A stretch of 64,000 nucleotides of DNA from Acetivibrio thermocellus ATCC 27405 (GCF_000015865.1 NC_009012.1:1798001-1862000); one strand, 5' to 3'; positions 9,346-19,743 are shown, counted from the stretch's first letter. Numbers and translations: made by a program. The notes: generated from the letters alone by a model not told the origin.

Positions 9346-9735
9346 TTAGTTTTTGTCCTGCCTTCTGTTTCCATCGTCATCAAAGTTCTTCTTCAATGAG
9401 GACTCCACCGGAAATATAGACCCGACCAGCGCTAAGACTTGAACACACTGAATTATCATCGTCACTGTTCCAACTGTTTTTACATCGCCGTTAATAAACG
9501 GAAGCATGGCAATTATGGTGGGAATAAGCAAAATGAATCCCAGCTTAAACCAGAGTCTTCCACAGCAATCATGGGCAAATTTCCAAGTCTCATCATTTTT
9601 CATCGATCTTGCGGTTCGATACCCATATATTGCATTTATGCTCTTTGGCGGATGCTTATACATCATATAACCGACTCCAATCATAATAACCGGTATCATC
9701 AGATTGCACAAAAACATTATTATCCAAAACCACAT
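9346..9735 (-). CDS. SdpI-family membrane protein
   Basis: A small integral membrane protein with about three helices. The segment NAIYGYRTARSMKNDETWKFAH is the core of the SdpI/YhfL family, whose founding member gives immunity to the SdpC toxin in Bacillus. The open frame can begin with GTG at 9744, but GGGGTG is better spaced for the ATG at 9735 (129 residues). No toxin gene is seen nearby, so an immunity function is not supported here. The role is unknown. Confidence 0.75.
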   Translation of the reverse strand: MWFWIIMFLCNLMIPVIMIGVGYMMYKHPPKSINAIYGYRTARSMKNDETWKFAHDCCGRLWFKLGFILLIPTIIAMLPFINGDVKTVGTVTMIIQCVQVLALVGSIFPVESSLKKNFDDDGNRRQDKN

Positions 9736-9991
9736 TGAAAACACCCCAACTTTATTGTTTTTACTTGCTATACTTTATGTCTGTTTAAAAGATAAACTAT
9801 TCTTAATAGCTTTTTACACCATTTAGTATATCTTATCATATTTAATCTCTCAACTCTTCTCTCTCATATTGAGAGTAATCAGCATAAAATAAACAAGAGT
9901 CTTTCATATGAGTGTATCTGATCGGTATTTACATAAAAACTCAACATGAGAAAACCTTTATTCATATCTGAATAATATAAACGCCTGTATA

Positions 9992-10067
9992 AAGTTAGTC
10001 ACAACTAACTCAAGGCTAAATAAAAAAGATGAATACTCATCTTTTTCGTTTTAGCCTCAACTAACTT
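9992..10067. repeat. Nested inverted repeat between chemoreceptor and sdpI-like gene
   Basis: The gap 9745-10129 carries no convincing gene. It holds a nested inverted repeat: an inner AAAAAGATGA/TCATCTTTTT stem around 10022-10046, an AGGCTAAA/TTTAGCCT stem outside it (10013-10020 and 10050-10057), and outer GTTAGT/ACTAAC arms (about 9992-10067), with a small extra hairpin inserted in one arm. It lies just after the chemoreceptor stop codon (minus strand) and could be its terminator, or a small MITE-like element. I cannot decide between these. Confidence 0.5.
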
Positions 10068-10129
10068 CAATAATACAATAATACAAAATTTCTAAAGTCA
10101 ATCTAAAAATATTATCATATTACTATTTA

Positions 10130-12406
10130 TTAACTATTAATTTTAAAAATAGACATGGTCTCATTAAGCTCTTGAGCCATTTTGTTAAGTTCTCCGGCAT
10201 ACTGAAGGAGTTTTTCCGCTCCTGCCAGCTGTTCCTGAGTACTTGCGGAAACTTCCTGGGAAGTTGAAGCAGCCTGCTCCGATACCACCGATATGGTATT
10301 TAATACATTTTTGGTCATCTCATTTAGTGATACAATCTCTTTAACAGAACTATCCACTTCATTTATCTGTTCAGAAATATCCAACATACCTTCCAGAATA
10401 GTTTTAAAAGCATTATCCGTTTCATTAACTGCATCCAACTGCTGGGCAATAATATAGCTGGTGTTGTTTGCATAATCAACTATCAATTCCGTTTTCTTCT
10501 GTATGTTGTTCAGTATGTCGTTTATAATATTGGATGCGTCTTTCGTACGGTTTGCAAGTTTTTTTACTTCGGATGCAACCACTGCAAATCCTTTTCCTGC
10601 TTCACCGGCCCTCGCCGCTTCAATGGTGGCATTTAATGCCAGAAGCTTGGTTTGACCTGAAATATCCAGTATCATTTTTATTATCTTTTTTATTTCTTTC
10701 ATGTCATTGTTAAGTCCTATGATGTCATTAATTATTTGCTTTGATACTTCACCGGTTTCTGTAGACTTGTCCTTCAGATTCTCAACAGTACCAAGGGCTT
10801 TTTCACTGAGCATTCGAGTATTTTTTGCAATATTTGAAACAACCGCCGTTTTCCCTTCAACTTCTTTTATTCCGTCATATAATTTATTCATATAATCGGA
10901 AGCATTGGCAATGTTCATTGCCTGGGATGCCGCACCTTGCGCAATTTCTTCCATGGTAGCGGCAATACTCGATGTAAGAATCCTTGATTTATTTGCAGAT
11001 TCCTCAATCTTTTCAGAACTGTATAATACATTTACTGCAGATTCATTGCCTTTTGATACAATTTTTATTATGTTTCCTATCATATCATTAAAATTATTTA
11101 CAACAACACTTATCTCATCTTTATTTTTATCGGTTTGGGCAATGGTAAGATTTCCGTCCCTGTTGCGCTTCATTAATTCAACAAGTTTTCTTAGCGGCGC
11201 GGAAATACTGCGGGTTATCACCAGGGAAAGCAAAATCGTAGCAAAAAAACATATTATAAAAATAACGACCATGGTTGCTAAAAGCCTGTTAGTTTCTTTA
11301 TTTAGATAAGAGTAAGGTATGTTACTTACAAGGTACCAGCCATATTCATCCAAATACGTATAAGTAATAAGGTATCTCTTGTTATTTATATACGCAGGAA
11401 AAGCATTTATTTTCTCTTCATTTTTTAAAGTCAGTTCTTTAACAAAATCCTTGTCGGGAAACTCCAAGCCCGCAACAAATTCATCACTGTTGCTTGATAT
11501 AACAAGCCCGTTACTGTCCAAAATGAATATGTCCGTATCTTCGCCCAAGTCTATTCCTTCATATTGCTTTAAAATATAGTCACTTTTCATAACACAAATT
11601 ATATACCCTATAGTTTTTGCATTACTTACAGAAATAATTCTTCTCGAAGTCATGGGATAGCACTTAATACCTTTTCCATCCCGCTTTATGTAAAATTCAA
11701 TATTGTTGATCTTGTCCGATGATTTTATATTTTCAATAATTTTCTTTTGTGCCTCCTTTGACATTATGCTATTATTTCCATAATGACATTCTATTTCATC
11801 ATTCAAAACCACCTTCAACAATTCCACGTCATTTCCCATCAAACCAAGTTTTTGAGATATATATACTCCTATACTTTCGCTAAGCTGTCTTCTTTTATAC
11901 GCATCAATGTCCGGATTTTTCATTTGAACCAGTACATCCTGAAAAGATGTTCTTTCGGAAGAAAAATCATTTATGAATTTCTGGTATCTGTCCATTTCCT
12001 TGTTTAAATAGTCCCCCAGCTGATTTGTAATCTGTATTGAATAAGTACTTATTTTCGTTTTAATTGCTTCACTGGATTTTTTATACCACAACATACCGGT
12101 AAAAATTAAAATAAGAGCCACAAGTGCTGTAAAAGACACGAAAAGTCTTGTACGAATCTTTATATTTCTAAAAGGCTTGCTTAAAAAATCAAGGATTTTT
12201 TCTAAATTAATTCTTGCAGACATACCTTCATTGTCACTGCCATCCATGTCCCTCTTATTATCCGTCAAACCATTAAACTTCGAACGTAATTTTATTCTTA
12301 ACTTCTTCGTATTGCTTATTACCCCGGTAATAAAACGCTTTATAACTTTAGCAAAACGTATTATACTTGTTTTCAGCCGGTTTGAAAAATCCTTGAAAGG
12401 CTTCAT
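10130..12406 (-). CDS. Methyl-accepting chemotaxis protein (dCache type)
   Basis: A 758-residue chemoreceptor. After an unusually long, Lys/Arg-rich cytoplasmic N-terminus (about 88 residues) come a first membrane helix ([14 protein letters not shown]), a large extracytoplasmic double-Cache-like sensor (about 115-390), a second membrane helix (about 398-420), a HAMP domain ([13 protein letters not shown] onwards), and a signalling domain. The hairpin tip [20 protein letters not shown] is where CheA/CheW bind. It relays an unknown ligand signal to CheA. ATG at 12406 follows AGGAGG. Monocistronic. Confidence 0.92.
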   Translation of the reverse strand: MKPFKDFSNRLKTSIIRFAKVIKRFITGVISNTKKLRIKLRSKFNGLTDNKRDMDGSDNEGMSARINLEKILDFLSKPFRNIKIRTRLFVSFTALVALILIFTGMLWYKKSSEAIKTKISTYSIQITNQLGDYLNKEMDRYQKFINDFSSERTSFQDVLVQMKNPDIDAYKRRQLSESIGVYISQKLGLMGNDVELLKVVLNDEIECHYGNNSIMSKEAQKKIIENIKSSDKINNIEFYIKRDGKGIKCYPMTSRRIISVSNAKTIGYIICVMKSDYILKQYEGIDLGEDTDIFILDSNGLVISSNSDEFVAGLEFPDKDFVKELTLKNEEKINAFPAYINNKRYLITYTYLDEYGWYLVSNIPYSYLNKETNRLLATMVVIFIICFFATILLSLVITRSISAPLRKLVELMKRNRDGNLTIAQTDKNKDEISVVVNNFNDMIGNIIKIVSKGNESAVNVLYSSEKIEESANKSRILTSSIAATMEEIAQGAASQAMNIANASDYMNKLYDGIKEVEGKTAVVSNIAKNTRMLSEKALGTVENLKDKSTETGEVSKQIINDIIGLNNDMKEIKKIIKMILDISGQTKLLALNATIEAARAGEAGKGFAVVASEVKKLANRTKDASNIINDILNNIQKKTELIVDYANNTSYIIAQQLDAVNETDNAFKTILEGMLDISEQINEVDSSVKEIVSLNEMTKNVLNTISVVSEQAASTSQEVSASTQEQLAGAEKLLQYAGELNKMAQELNETMSIFKINS

Positions 12407-12843
12407 AATATTCCTCCTACTTTTCTAAAGCTGGAAGTACTGTTTATCATTCAATCAATACTTCCTGTGAATCAATTTCTGTGCCTGCTCTCCAATACTC
12501 TTTATCAACGCCCTTGCAGTAATATTTTTAACGTTACGCTTTACCTTCATATCAAATAGCAAGTCCGCACAATTCTTTGACGGAACGTTTAATCCAGACT
12601 CAACAGGAAGAAAATATAAATATACAAAAAATATAAGATGAAAAAAACTTTTAATATTATAATCGGTATAATGCCTCTTACAATTTAACAAAAAATAATA
12701 AATCAGACACAACATTAGCATGCCTGACTATTATTTGACATATATTCAGTAAGTATAAAACTGGCTGTTTATTCAAACAATCTACAGCATCAATTAAGAA
12801 CAGTAATAAGAACAGTAAGTTGAAGCCTTTGGCATTTAACATA
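12407..12843. other. Intergenic region without convincing gene
   Basis: About 440 bp upstream of the chemoreceptor. Only short minus-strand frames occur (about 60-88 codons), hydrophobic and low-complexity, without Shine-Dalgarno sites. I see no RNA gene here. It presumably holds the chemoreceptor promoter, but no clear -35/-10 pair stood out. Confidence 0.5.
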
Positions 12844-13481
12844 TCATTCCTTGTCGGTATCCTCATTCATAACAGCTTCATAATTCTTTTTAGCCTTTGA
12901 GCCCCAATAACCATAGAAAACAATAACTGTCATGAAGAAAACAAGCGGTGTCATGCGAAGCAAAACAAAAGGGAGTTCAAAAAAGAATGCGGACCAGAAT
13001 GCCCTTCCTGTACGTTCCCACAAGCCCGGAGTCAAAAATGCCAGTTTTGAAAGATCTCCGCCGACGGAAAATAATATAATGCATAAGTAAAATATAAAAC
13101 ATGCAATATTCGCCAAACAAATTCGGTATAAAGTTTTATATCGTGCAGCAGCCGAAACCCTGTCCGAAAAAATATCTGTCCCGGCCTTCTCATTCATCGG
13201 CAAAAAATATTGGTTTCCACTGTTTTTGGTGCCATAAACATGTTTCCATCCTGCATCTTCAAACAATGCAATATAATTATCAAATTCCTTTTTGTCTTTA
13301 AATATCCTGTAATCAATTTTGTAATTCAATCAATTTTGTAATTCAGATTTTGCGGCTTTCCGGATTCAAAATGACAAAAACCAAATATGGAGTACTTTTT
13401 AAAAATATATCCCTGTCGGGCCATGTCTTTCAAATATTTTTCTTCCTCATCAAAATTCCAAAACATCTTGAATTTTTTCAT
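12844..13481 (-). pseudogene. DUF2812 membrane protein gene broken by a 17-bp tandem duplication
   Basis: DUF2812 proteins are small membrane proteins encoded next to PadR regulators. Here translation from ATG at 13481 (MKKFKMFWNF...) gives the conserved N-terminal block and stops after 51 codons at TGA 13328-13326. The rest of the protein, NYKIDYRIFKDK onwards with two membrane helices, is read in another frame to 12844. The break is exactly a 17-bp unit repeated twice in tandem (13312-13345). With one copy the frame is continuous at about 206 residues. The downstream part could still start at TTG 13329. ATG 13481 lies 1 bp after the padR stop, so the two genes form an operon. It is either a pseudogene or an on/off switch by slippage. 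Confidence 0.85.
13312..13345. repeat. 17-bp perfect tandem duplication
   Basis: Two identical adjacent 17-bp copies (13312-13328 and 13329-13345, plus-strand unit ATCAATTTTGTAATTCA). They lie inside the DUF2812 gene and shift its frame; deleting one copy restores it. Confidence 0.95.
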
Positions 13482-13482
13482 A

Positions 13483-13800
13483 CTATTCATCTCCCTGAAT
13501 CCTGTTATAAATATCGACCATATGCTTTAGCCTCTGCACTTCCAACTTAAGTACCCGGGCGCCTTCTTCCGTAGTCTTATACATTTTGCGCCGCGGGTCT
13601 GAGGAGGGTACGGATGCAATCAACTTCTGTTTTAAAAGATTCTCAAGCGCCCCATACATTGTACCGGCAGCGATTCTGACACGTCCTTCGCTTAATTCTT
13701 CCGCCTTCTGCATCACCGCATATCCATGTCCCGGCTCAAGCAACGAAAGCAGAATATAATATGTTGTCTCTGTCAATGGCAGATGTTTTTCCAGATTCAT
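13483..13800 (-). CDS. PadR-family transcriptional regulator
   Basis: A 105-residue winged-helix repressor of the small PadR subfamily. LTETTYYILLSLLEPGHGYAVMQKAEE and GTMYGALENLLKQKLI are the typical helix and wing segments, followed by a C-terminal dimer helix. The open frame extends to 13818, but GGAAGGA is spaced for ATG at 13800. It precedes the DUF2812 gene by 1 bp. A perfect 22-bp inverted repeat over its own leader indicates autoregulation. Such regulators usually respond to toxic small molecules or antibiotics. Confidence 0.88.
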   Translation of the reverse strand: MNLEKHLPLTETTYYILLSLLEPGHGYAVMQKAEELSEGRVRIAAGTMYGALENLLKQKLIASVPSSDPRRKMYKTTEEGARVLKLEVQRLKHMVDIYNRIQGDE

Positions 13801-13825
13801 TTTTTCCTTCCTTTCCATAGTGTGG

Positions 13826-13906
13826 CTATATAGTTCAACTATACAGTATAACTGTATAGTTGAACTATATAGTTATATTATATATAGTCAAACTGTATAT
13901 TGTCAA
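13826..13906 (-). promoter_or_regulatory. padR promoter and perfect 22-bp inverted-repeat operator
   Basis: On the minus strand TTGACA (13906-13901) and TATAAT (13882-13877) are 18 bp apart. Immediately downstream lies a perfect inverted repeat of 22 bp per arm (13826-13847 and 13851-13872) with a 3-bp centre. It is rich in TATAGTT/AACTATA steps and ends about 26 bp before the padR ATG. Likely the autoregulatory operator of this PadR protein. Confidence 0.8.
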
Positions 13907-14017
13907 GAATAAAATACAGAGTTAAGAGATGTGCCGGTTTTTGGCATGACAGTACAATAGAAAGGCATAATAAAAGGCAGGCGTTTTATAAAGAGGCCTG
14001 CTGCCGTTACACACCTC

Positions 14018-15640
14018 TTAACGCTTGCCTTTTAACGCAATATGCTGCGGATACCATCTTACAAACCATATCGTAAAAATACCCATAGCCCAGGTCGCAG
14101 CATTATTCAGAATTTGCAACAGCACGATCATGTTCAAACGCATCAAAAACCACGACCAAATCGCTGTTAAAATATATAAAATTCCCCAGCCTACGGCCAA
14201 TACATAATTTGTTTTCATGAAAATAGGGTTGTTTAACGCATCTTCACCGTTATAATCGTACTTGACATACGCGGCGCAAAGAGGCTCTCGTGTAAAGCAG
14301 GACAGAAGCCACATAAGCCCGAATGCAAGGTATCCTGCCACAATGGATATTATTTTCATGTCATTCTGTAAAGTCAGAACCGATAAAAGTGATACAACCG
14401 CCATTGAAATTTTGTCATAAACGGTCAGCTCTTTTCGTGCCATAACCATGGGAGTGCATGCACAAACTGCAAGGGTAATAATTGCACCTATATTGGCGTT
14501 AATGGATACGGCAATCCAAAACGTAATCCACGGAATCAGCATTGTCATCATTGACGGCTTTTTATTCTTTGATGTCAGGCTTTTGTCAATCTCATTTTCC
14601 TGTTGTTCTTTGGTTTTGCTAAAATATTTATCCCAATTCATCATCAAAGAAAAATCACCGGTAACCTTATACATACCTTTAAAAAGTGCCACATCTCCTC
14701 TTATCTCACCTCTGGCAATGGATGTCCATACTTCCCACGGTGTCTCAATTCTTGTTGTTGCCGGCAAACTGCCGGCGGTAAAAACTTTGCTGCCGTCTTT
14801 CCCCAATAAAATTTGATAGGTTTTGCCCAAATCCGTGTAACATATCTCCAGCACACGGTCTTTTCCGTCATAACTTCCCTTATTGTACAAAGCCGCCATT
14901 TGCCTGGTGAAAGAAAGACTCTTGTCAACTTCATTGCCGGTTTCTTTGTCAATTCCCCAACTGGCATCAGCCATTTGTTCAAATACTTCCTTAGGATACA
15001 AAAGTTCATTCAGCTTGCTTCTTGTCTCATTTGAAATACCTGTTGATATATATTCTCTGCCGGCTTTTCTTACTATATCGAGGTATTCGTCCGTTCTTTT
15101 TTTCAATTCCGGAGCACGAAACAGTTCTCCCTGACCGCAGAAAATTGTCTCATAATTGCCTTTGCCACAAATATAGTCAAACATACTTTTTACACTTTCA
15201 TAATTTTTTTCGGCGGAATAAAACCCACAGGTGGAAATTAAAATGTATCTTTTGCCGCTCATATCATATCTTGAAGGGTGACTTCCGCTTCCCATACCGT
15301 CTTCTCGCTCCGTCATAAAGGGAAGGTTCATTGGAAGCTGTCTGTCAATCAAGTTTTTAAGCGGGCCCGGAACATTAAAATAGTACAAAGGAAAACTCCA
15401 AATGATAATGTCAGCCCACAATTCATCCTCTATAACCCGGCTCATATCATCATTTATCACGCATTTTCCGGGCGTTTTGCTCCAGCAGCAAAAACAGCCC
15501 TTGCAGGGCGATAAATTCAGCCTGGACACCGTAACTTCCCTTACATCATTGTCTCCCATACCTTCGAGAAAGGCTTTGGTAAGTTTCAAAGAGTTGCTGG
15601 CATCACCTTTCGGACTTCCGTTTATAACAAGTATTTTCAT
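14018..15640 (-). CDS. Flavodoxin-fold NAD(P)H oxidoreductase fused to SCP2-like and membrane domains
   Basis: A 540-residue three-part fusion. Residues about 1-195 are an NADPH-dependent FMN-reductase/flavodoxin-fold domain (MKILVINGSPKGDASNS phosphate loop; CKGCFCCWSKTPGKC cysteine cluster; WSFPLYYFNVPGPLKNLIDR). Residues about 235-345 resemble an SCP2/sterol-carrier-like lipid-binding domain (YNKGSYDGKDRVLEICYTD, SIARGEIRGDVALFKGMYKV). The C-terminal ~170 residues contain about five membrane helices. The order suggests a membrane-tethered reductase that handles a hydrophobic substrate; this is inference. ATG at 15640 overlaps the stop of the upstream padR gene by 4 bp (ATGA), so expression is tied to that repressor. 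An unusual architecture compared with stand-alone reductases of about 190 residues. Confidence 0.8.
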   Translation of the reverse strand: MKILVINGSPKGDASNSLKLTKAFLEGMGDNDVREVTVSRLNLSPCKGCFCCWSKTPGKCVINDDMSRVIEDELWADIIIWSFPLYYFNVPGPLKNLIDRQLPMNLPFMTEREDGMGSGSHPSRYDMSGKRYILISTCGFYSAEKNYESVKSMFDYICGKGNYETIFCGQGELFRAPELKKRTDEYLDIVRKAGREYISTGISNETRSKLNELLYPKEVFEQMADASWGIDKETGNEVDKSLSFTRQMAALYNKGSYDGKDRVLEICYTDLGKTYQILLGKDGSKVFTAGSLPATTRIETPWEVWTSIARGEIRGDVALFKGMYKVTGDFSLMMNWDKYFSKTKEQQENEIDKSLTSKNKKPSMMTMLIPWITFWIAVSINANIGAIITLAVCACTPMVMARKELTVYDKISMAVVSLLSVLTLQNDMKIISIVAGYLAFGLMWLLSCFTREPLCAAYVKYDYNGEDALNNPIFMKTNYVLAVGWGILYILTAIWSWFLMRLNMIVLLQILNNAATWAMGIFTIWFVRWYPQHIALKGKR

Positions 15641-16179
15641 TTTTCAACATCCTCCAGAATTTTAATGCAGCAGTCGCACCATTCTGACAACATCTTCATA
15701 TAACGTATTCCGTACTCTACGGTCATATTCCAATAAACAGAATCCTCAGGACGTGCTACCATCCCCTTATAAATTTTCATGGTTTCAAATACGGAAGAGT
15801 ACCTCTCTATGGCCTGCTGCGCCTCATTTTTTATTTCCCGGAGGCGTTCTATATTTTCTTCTTTCGGTAACTCTCCGGAGAAAAACACTTTCATGCACAG
15901 AGGACTATTCCTGTTTCCGTAGTCGTACTCTCTCAGCCAGCGTTTCAGCTCTTCCCGTCCGCTTTCGGTTATGGAAAACACTTTTTTGTCGGGCTTTCCG
16001 GTTTGTTTCACAACAATGTCTGTCACAAATCCGTCTTTTTTCAGGGTATTAAGCTCCCGGTAGATTTGACTGGTATTTGCAGTCCAGAAGAAGCTTAAGG
16101 AGTCTCTGAATACTTTCATGATTTCGTATCCTGTCATATCACCGTAATTTAACAAACCCAATATTCCGTGTTTTAGCAT
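15637..16179 (-). CDS. PadR-family regulator (long subfamily)
   Basis: A 180-residue PadR protein with an N-terminal winged helix (MLKHGILGLLNYGDMTGYEI; NTSQIYRELNTLKKDGFV) and a C-terminal Vir-type helical dimerisation domain. The frame is open to 16251, but GGTGAT precedes ATG 16179, which gives the canonical N-terminus. It is co-transcribed with and overlaps the reductase fusion gene. The operator 16218-16233 sits inside its promoter, so it probably represses itself and the reductase until a ligand, perhaps a phenolic or antibiotic compound, binds. Confidence 0.88.
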   Translation of the reverse strand: MLKHGILGLLNYGDMTGYEIMKVFRDSLSFFWTANTSQIYRELNTLKKDGFVTDIVVKQTGKPDKKVFSITESGREELKRWLREYDYGNRNSPLCMKVFFSGELPKEENIERLREIKNEAQQAIERYSSVFETMKIYKGMVARPEDSVYWNMTVEYGIRYMKMLSEWCDCCIKILEDVEK

Positions 16180-16193
16180 ATTTATCACCACAT

Positions 16194-16241
16194 ATTCCAC
16201 TTGTATAATATTATTATATTCCACAAGTGGAATATTGTCAA
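16194..16241 (-). promoter_or_regulatory. Consensus promoter with PadR operator in the spacer
   Basis: On the minus strand, TTGACA (16241-16236) and TATAAT (16218-16213) have the ideal 17-bp spacer. The spacer is filled by ATTCCAC-TT-GTGGAAT (16218-16233), and a second half-site (16194-16203) follows the -10. A repressor bound here would exclude RNA polymerase. The likely binder is the PadR encoded downstream. Confidence 0.8.
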
Positions 16242-16276
16242 TATATAACAAGGCTTTGCCCTATCCGTCCCCTGTT

Positions 16277-16690
16277 CTACAGAACCATTACCAAAGTTCC
16301 TGCTGTAAGCAATATACAGCCAATCAGTGATTTTGCAGTAAATTTTTCGCGCAAAAAAACAAACGCAAGGACTATTGTAATTACAACACTCATTTTATCA
16401 ATCGGCACAACTTTCGATACATCTCCCGTTTGCAATGCCTTGTAATAGCACAGCCATGAAGCACCGGTTGCAATTCCTGACAGAATTAAAAATATCCAAC
16501 TCTTTCTGCTAATTTGGGACAAACCACCCTGTGCATGGGTAAAAAAGACCATTGCCCACGCCATAATCACAACCACAACCGTCCTTATCGCCGTTGCAAG
16601 GTGAGAATTTACATTTTCTATACCGACTTTTGCGAGTATGGAAGTAAGTGCTGCAAATACTGCAGACAGTATTGCAAATATCATCCACAT
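16277..16690 (-). CDS. EamA-like small membrane transporter
   Basis: A 137-residue protein with about five membrane helices, corresponding to a single EamA/DMT repeat (MIFAILSAVFAALTSILAKVG; VPIDKMSVVITIVLAFVFLREKFTAKS). Single-repeat EamA proteins work as dimers and export small metabolites. ATG 16690 follows a run of G (GGGGGG). A weak hairpin lies upstream at about 16756-16795. The substrate is unknown. It sits between two unrelated genes on the same strand. Confidence 0.8.
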   Translation of the reverse strand: MWMIFAILSAVFAALTSILAKVGIENVNSHLATAIRTVVVVIMAWAMVFFTHAQGGLSQISRKSWIFLILSGIATGASWLCYYKALQTGDVSKVVPIDKMSVVITIVLAFVFLREKFTAKSLIGCILLTAGTLVMVL

Positions 16691-16841
16691 ACAATTGACC
16701 CCCCATTTTTTATTTATCTTTCTTATTTTCCGTCACTATGATTACCAAAAAACAATTGAGCTTTATCGAGAAAGAACTCATTCTCGAAAAAGCCCAAAAA
16801 TACGCCACATTCTACCATTTTCATCAATCTTGGCAGTATTA

Positions 16842-17234
16842 CTAAAATTTAATTACCTTTGGCGCCTCGGTAAATGAGTAAAAAGTAGCTGTCGCATCTT
16901 CAAAGTAAAGAACTTCCGTATTGTCGTCCTCCGCAGAATACATACCTTTAAGCTCCGGATAATTATCAAGCATATGCTTTTTGGCCTCTACTCTGTCATC
17001 TCGGACAAGCTTGCCTGACACTCTCAGCCACTTGCCGTCGGCAAAGGCACAGAGCTCCACTTTTGGATTTGCCTGAATCTGTTTTGACACATCTTTTACT
17101 TTGCCTGTTTGAATATAAAGTTTGCCTTCAAAAATATCCACCGTGCCAAACGGTCTAACCCTGGGCTGATCTCCTTCTACCGTAGCCAAATAATATGTTC
17201 CGCACTTCTTTAAAAATTCATAAACTTCCTGCAT
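16842..17234 (-). CDS. Pyridoxamine 5'-phosphate oxidase-family (split-barrel flavin) protein
   Basis: A 130-residue FMN-binding split-barrel protein (MQEVYEFLKKCGTYYLATVEGDQPRVRPF; VELCAFADGKWLRVSGKLV), of the type often found as a small flavoprotein of unknown substrate in clostridia. The open frame goes to 17294, but AGGAGG precedes ATG 17234 and the product then has the family length. Probably monocistronic. The downstream ~190 bp to the IS30 element is AT-rich with no gene. Confidence 0.85.
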   Translation of the reverse strand: MQEVYEFLKKCGTYYLATVEGDQPRVRPFGTVDIFEGKLYIQTGKVKDVSKQIQANPKVELCAFADGKWLRVSGKLVRDDRVEAKKHMLDNYPELKGMYSAEDDNTEVLYFEDATATFYSFTEAPKVIKF

Positions 17235-17411
17235 TTCTTTTTCCTCCTGTCTATCTAAACTTGTCTGAATGTATTTTATTCCTTTCAGACACAAATACTT
17301 TATTTTTTATCAGCAAATCTATTTATCCAACAAATCTGGAAAACTATTAGTTTGTTAATTCTTGCACAAGCTATATTATATCACTTTTAATTAATTTTTC
17401 TCACAATAAAA

Positions 17412-17426
17412 ATAAAAAAAATAAAA
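17412..17426. repeat. Left 15-bp direct repeat flanking the IS30-type element
   Basis: The 15-mer ATAAAAAAAATAAAA is repeated exactly at 18812-18826, directly outside both element ends. It may be a long target-site duplication, although its low complexity means chance must be considered. Confidence 0.55.
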
Positions 17427-17500
17427 GGTTCGTTGTAAAATTAAATGCAACAGTAAAATGAAATAAAAAATTGACAACCATAGTGAGAAATCATGTATGA

Positions 17501-18610
<1,110 letters not shown>

Positions 18611-18642
18611 GCCCTTCATCCAAGATATTTTAAAGCTCATTT

Positions 18643-18699
18643 GAGGGTAGTCAAGGGTAAAGACTTTGTCTTATCTATCGATAACCCTTGACTACCCTC
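18643..18699. terminator. Terminator-like hairpin at the 3' end of the IS30 element
   Basis: A perfect 16-bp inverted repeat (18643-18658 and 18684-18699), itself bracketed by a shorter GCCCTT/AAGGGC pair. It lies between the transposase stop and the right end. It probably ends transposase transcription or blocks read-through into neighbours. Confidence 0.7.
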
Positions 18700-18811
18700 T
18701 GCACTCGCTCAAGATAGTAGTTAAGAAGGGCTAAAAGATGATGTTGTACTTTAACACCTAAAATTATGGATGATTTCCACTATAGGTGTTGCATTTAATA
18801 TTGCAATTTAC

Positions 18812-18826
18812 ATAAAAAAAATAAAA
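18812..18826. repeat. Right 15-bp direct repeat flanking the IS30-type element
   Basis: Identical to 17412-17426. It abuts the stop codon of the following minus-strand gene (18827-18829), so the insertion left that gene's coding sequence intact but replaced its 3' region. Confidence 0.55.
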
Positions 18827-19465
18827 TTAAGACACACTTGAAAACATGTTGGAATAAAGAATTGTATCCTGTTCTATTGTTCTGCATAATTCCTCAAATT
18901 TACTATTTAAATGAGGCGGGGTCCATTCAGGGCTTTTGCAGAGAAAGATATAATCAAACTTTTCATTATAAACAGATTTTATATCATCAGTATGTTCAAA
19001 TGGGAATATTCCGTCCAGACAGTAGATTTGCGAGTCCTCTCTTCTGATCCATTTTACCTTCGTATCAGGCCGCTCTTCAAGAACTCTTCTTAACCAGTTG
19101 CCGCAATTGTAATAGTCATTACCTCTATAATAGTGATAGTAGTCATGGTGAAAATCAATATTTACTATCTTAAATTGTGATTTTTCCGGCAATTTTTCAA
19201 TAATACTTTTTATATATTTATGACTGTCTGCTTTCATGAAATTTTCTTTGGGTATCTTCAATTCCTTCACAAATTTTTTTAAGAAATGAAAATCGTCAAT
19301 TACCCCTATTTTCTTAAGCTCCGGATATTTTAAATATCTTTCTTCCCACACAGACTTAAGTTTATTTTCGGGTATCTCATCACTTCCTTTTGGAAAATAC
19401 ATGTCCCGGGCCTGTGATGAAGCATTAATAAAATAATCAAAATCAATGCTTAATATACCTATCAC
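18827..19465 (-). CDS. UPF0489-like (arginase-fold) protein
   Basis: A 212-residue soluble protein. The N-terminal LSIDFDYF, the FKIVNIDFHHDYYHYY segment and YIFLCKSPEWTPPH resemble the UPF0489 family, which has an arginase/deacetylase-like fold with Asp/His metal ligands. The exact activity is unknown. The frame is open to 19507, but GGGGGTGAT is spaced for GTG 19465, which also begins the conserved core. The IS30 element lies directly after the stop, so its native terminator has been separated from it. Confidence 0.6.
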   Translation of the reverse strand: MIGILSIDFDYFINASSQARDMYFPKGSDEIPENKLKSVWEERYLKYPELKKIGVIDDFHFLKKFVKELKIPKENFMKADSHKYIKSIIEKLPEKSQFKIVNIDFHHDYYHYYRGNDYYNCGNWLRRVLEERPDTKVKWIRREDSQIYCLDGIFPFEHTDDIKSVYNEKFDYIFLCKSPEWTPPHLNSKFEELCRTIEQDTILYSNMFSSVS

Positions 19466-19667
19466 AATATCACCCCCATGTAAACAAAAGAAAGCGATAA
19501 ATTGCAATATTAACTTACATTATTTATTATACAAGTTATTAAATTCATTTTCAAAAGCTTTGCTGTTTATAAAATCCGTAATAACATTTGATTTTTTACA
19601 ATAACAATGAATACAACCACCTTTGGCAACAAAATAACTGTCTGCTCATTCAAATCAGAATATGCAA

Positions 19668-19695
19668 TTGAGGGATGGAGAATTCCATCCCTCAA
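19668..19695 (-). terminator. Hairpin downstream of chemoreceptor gene
   Basis: A perfect 12-bp stem (19668-19679 with 19684-19695) and 4-nt loop lies 50 bp after the chemoreceptor stop. The T-run is short, so a weak or processing terminator. Confidence 0.55.
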
Positions 19696-19743
19696 ACGTA
19701 ATAAATTTTAACGGAATCAAATTGGCATTTTACAGCCCGGCTG

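Noticed and set aside
9992-10067. Riboswitch (c-di-GMP type) suspected near the chemoreceptor
   Set aside because: The structure lies after the chemoreceptor stop, not in its leader, and lacks the conserved c-di-GMP motifs.
12455-12866. Two overlapping minus-strand frames of 88 and 62 codons next to the DUF2812 gene
   Set aside because: Low-complexity hydrophobic residues, no ribosome sites, no family resemblance; treated as intergenic.
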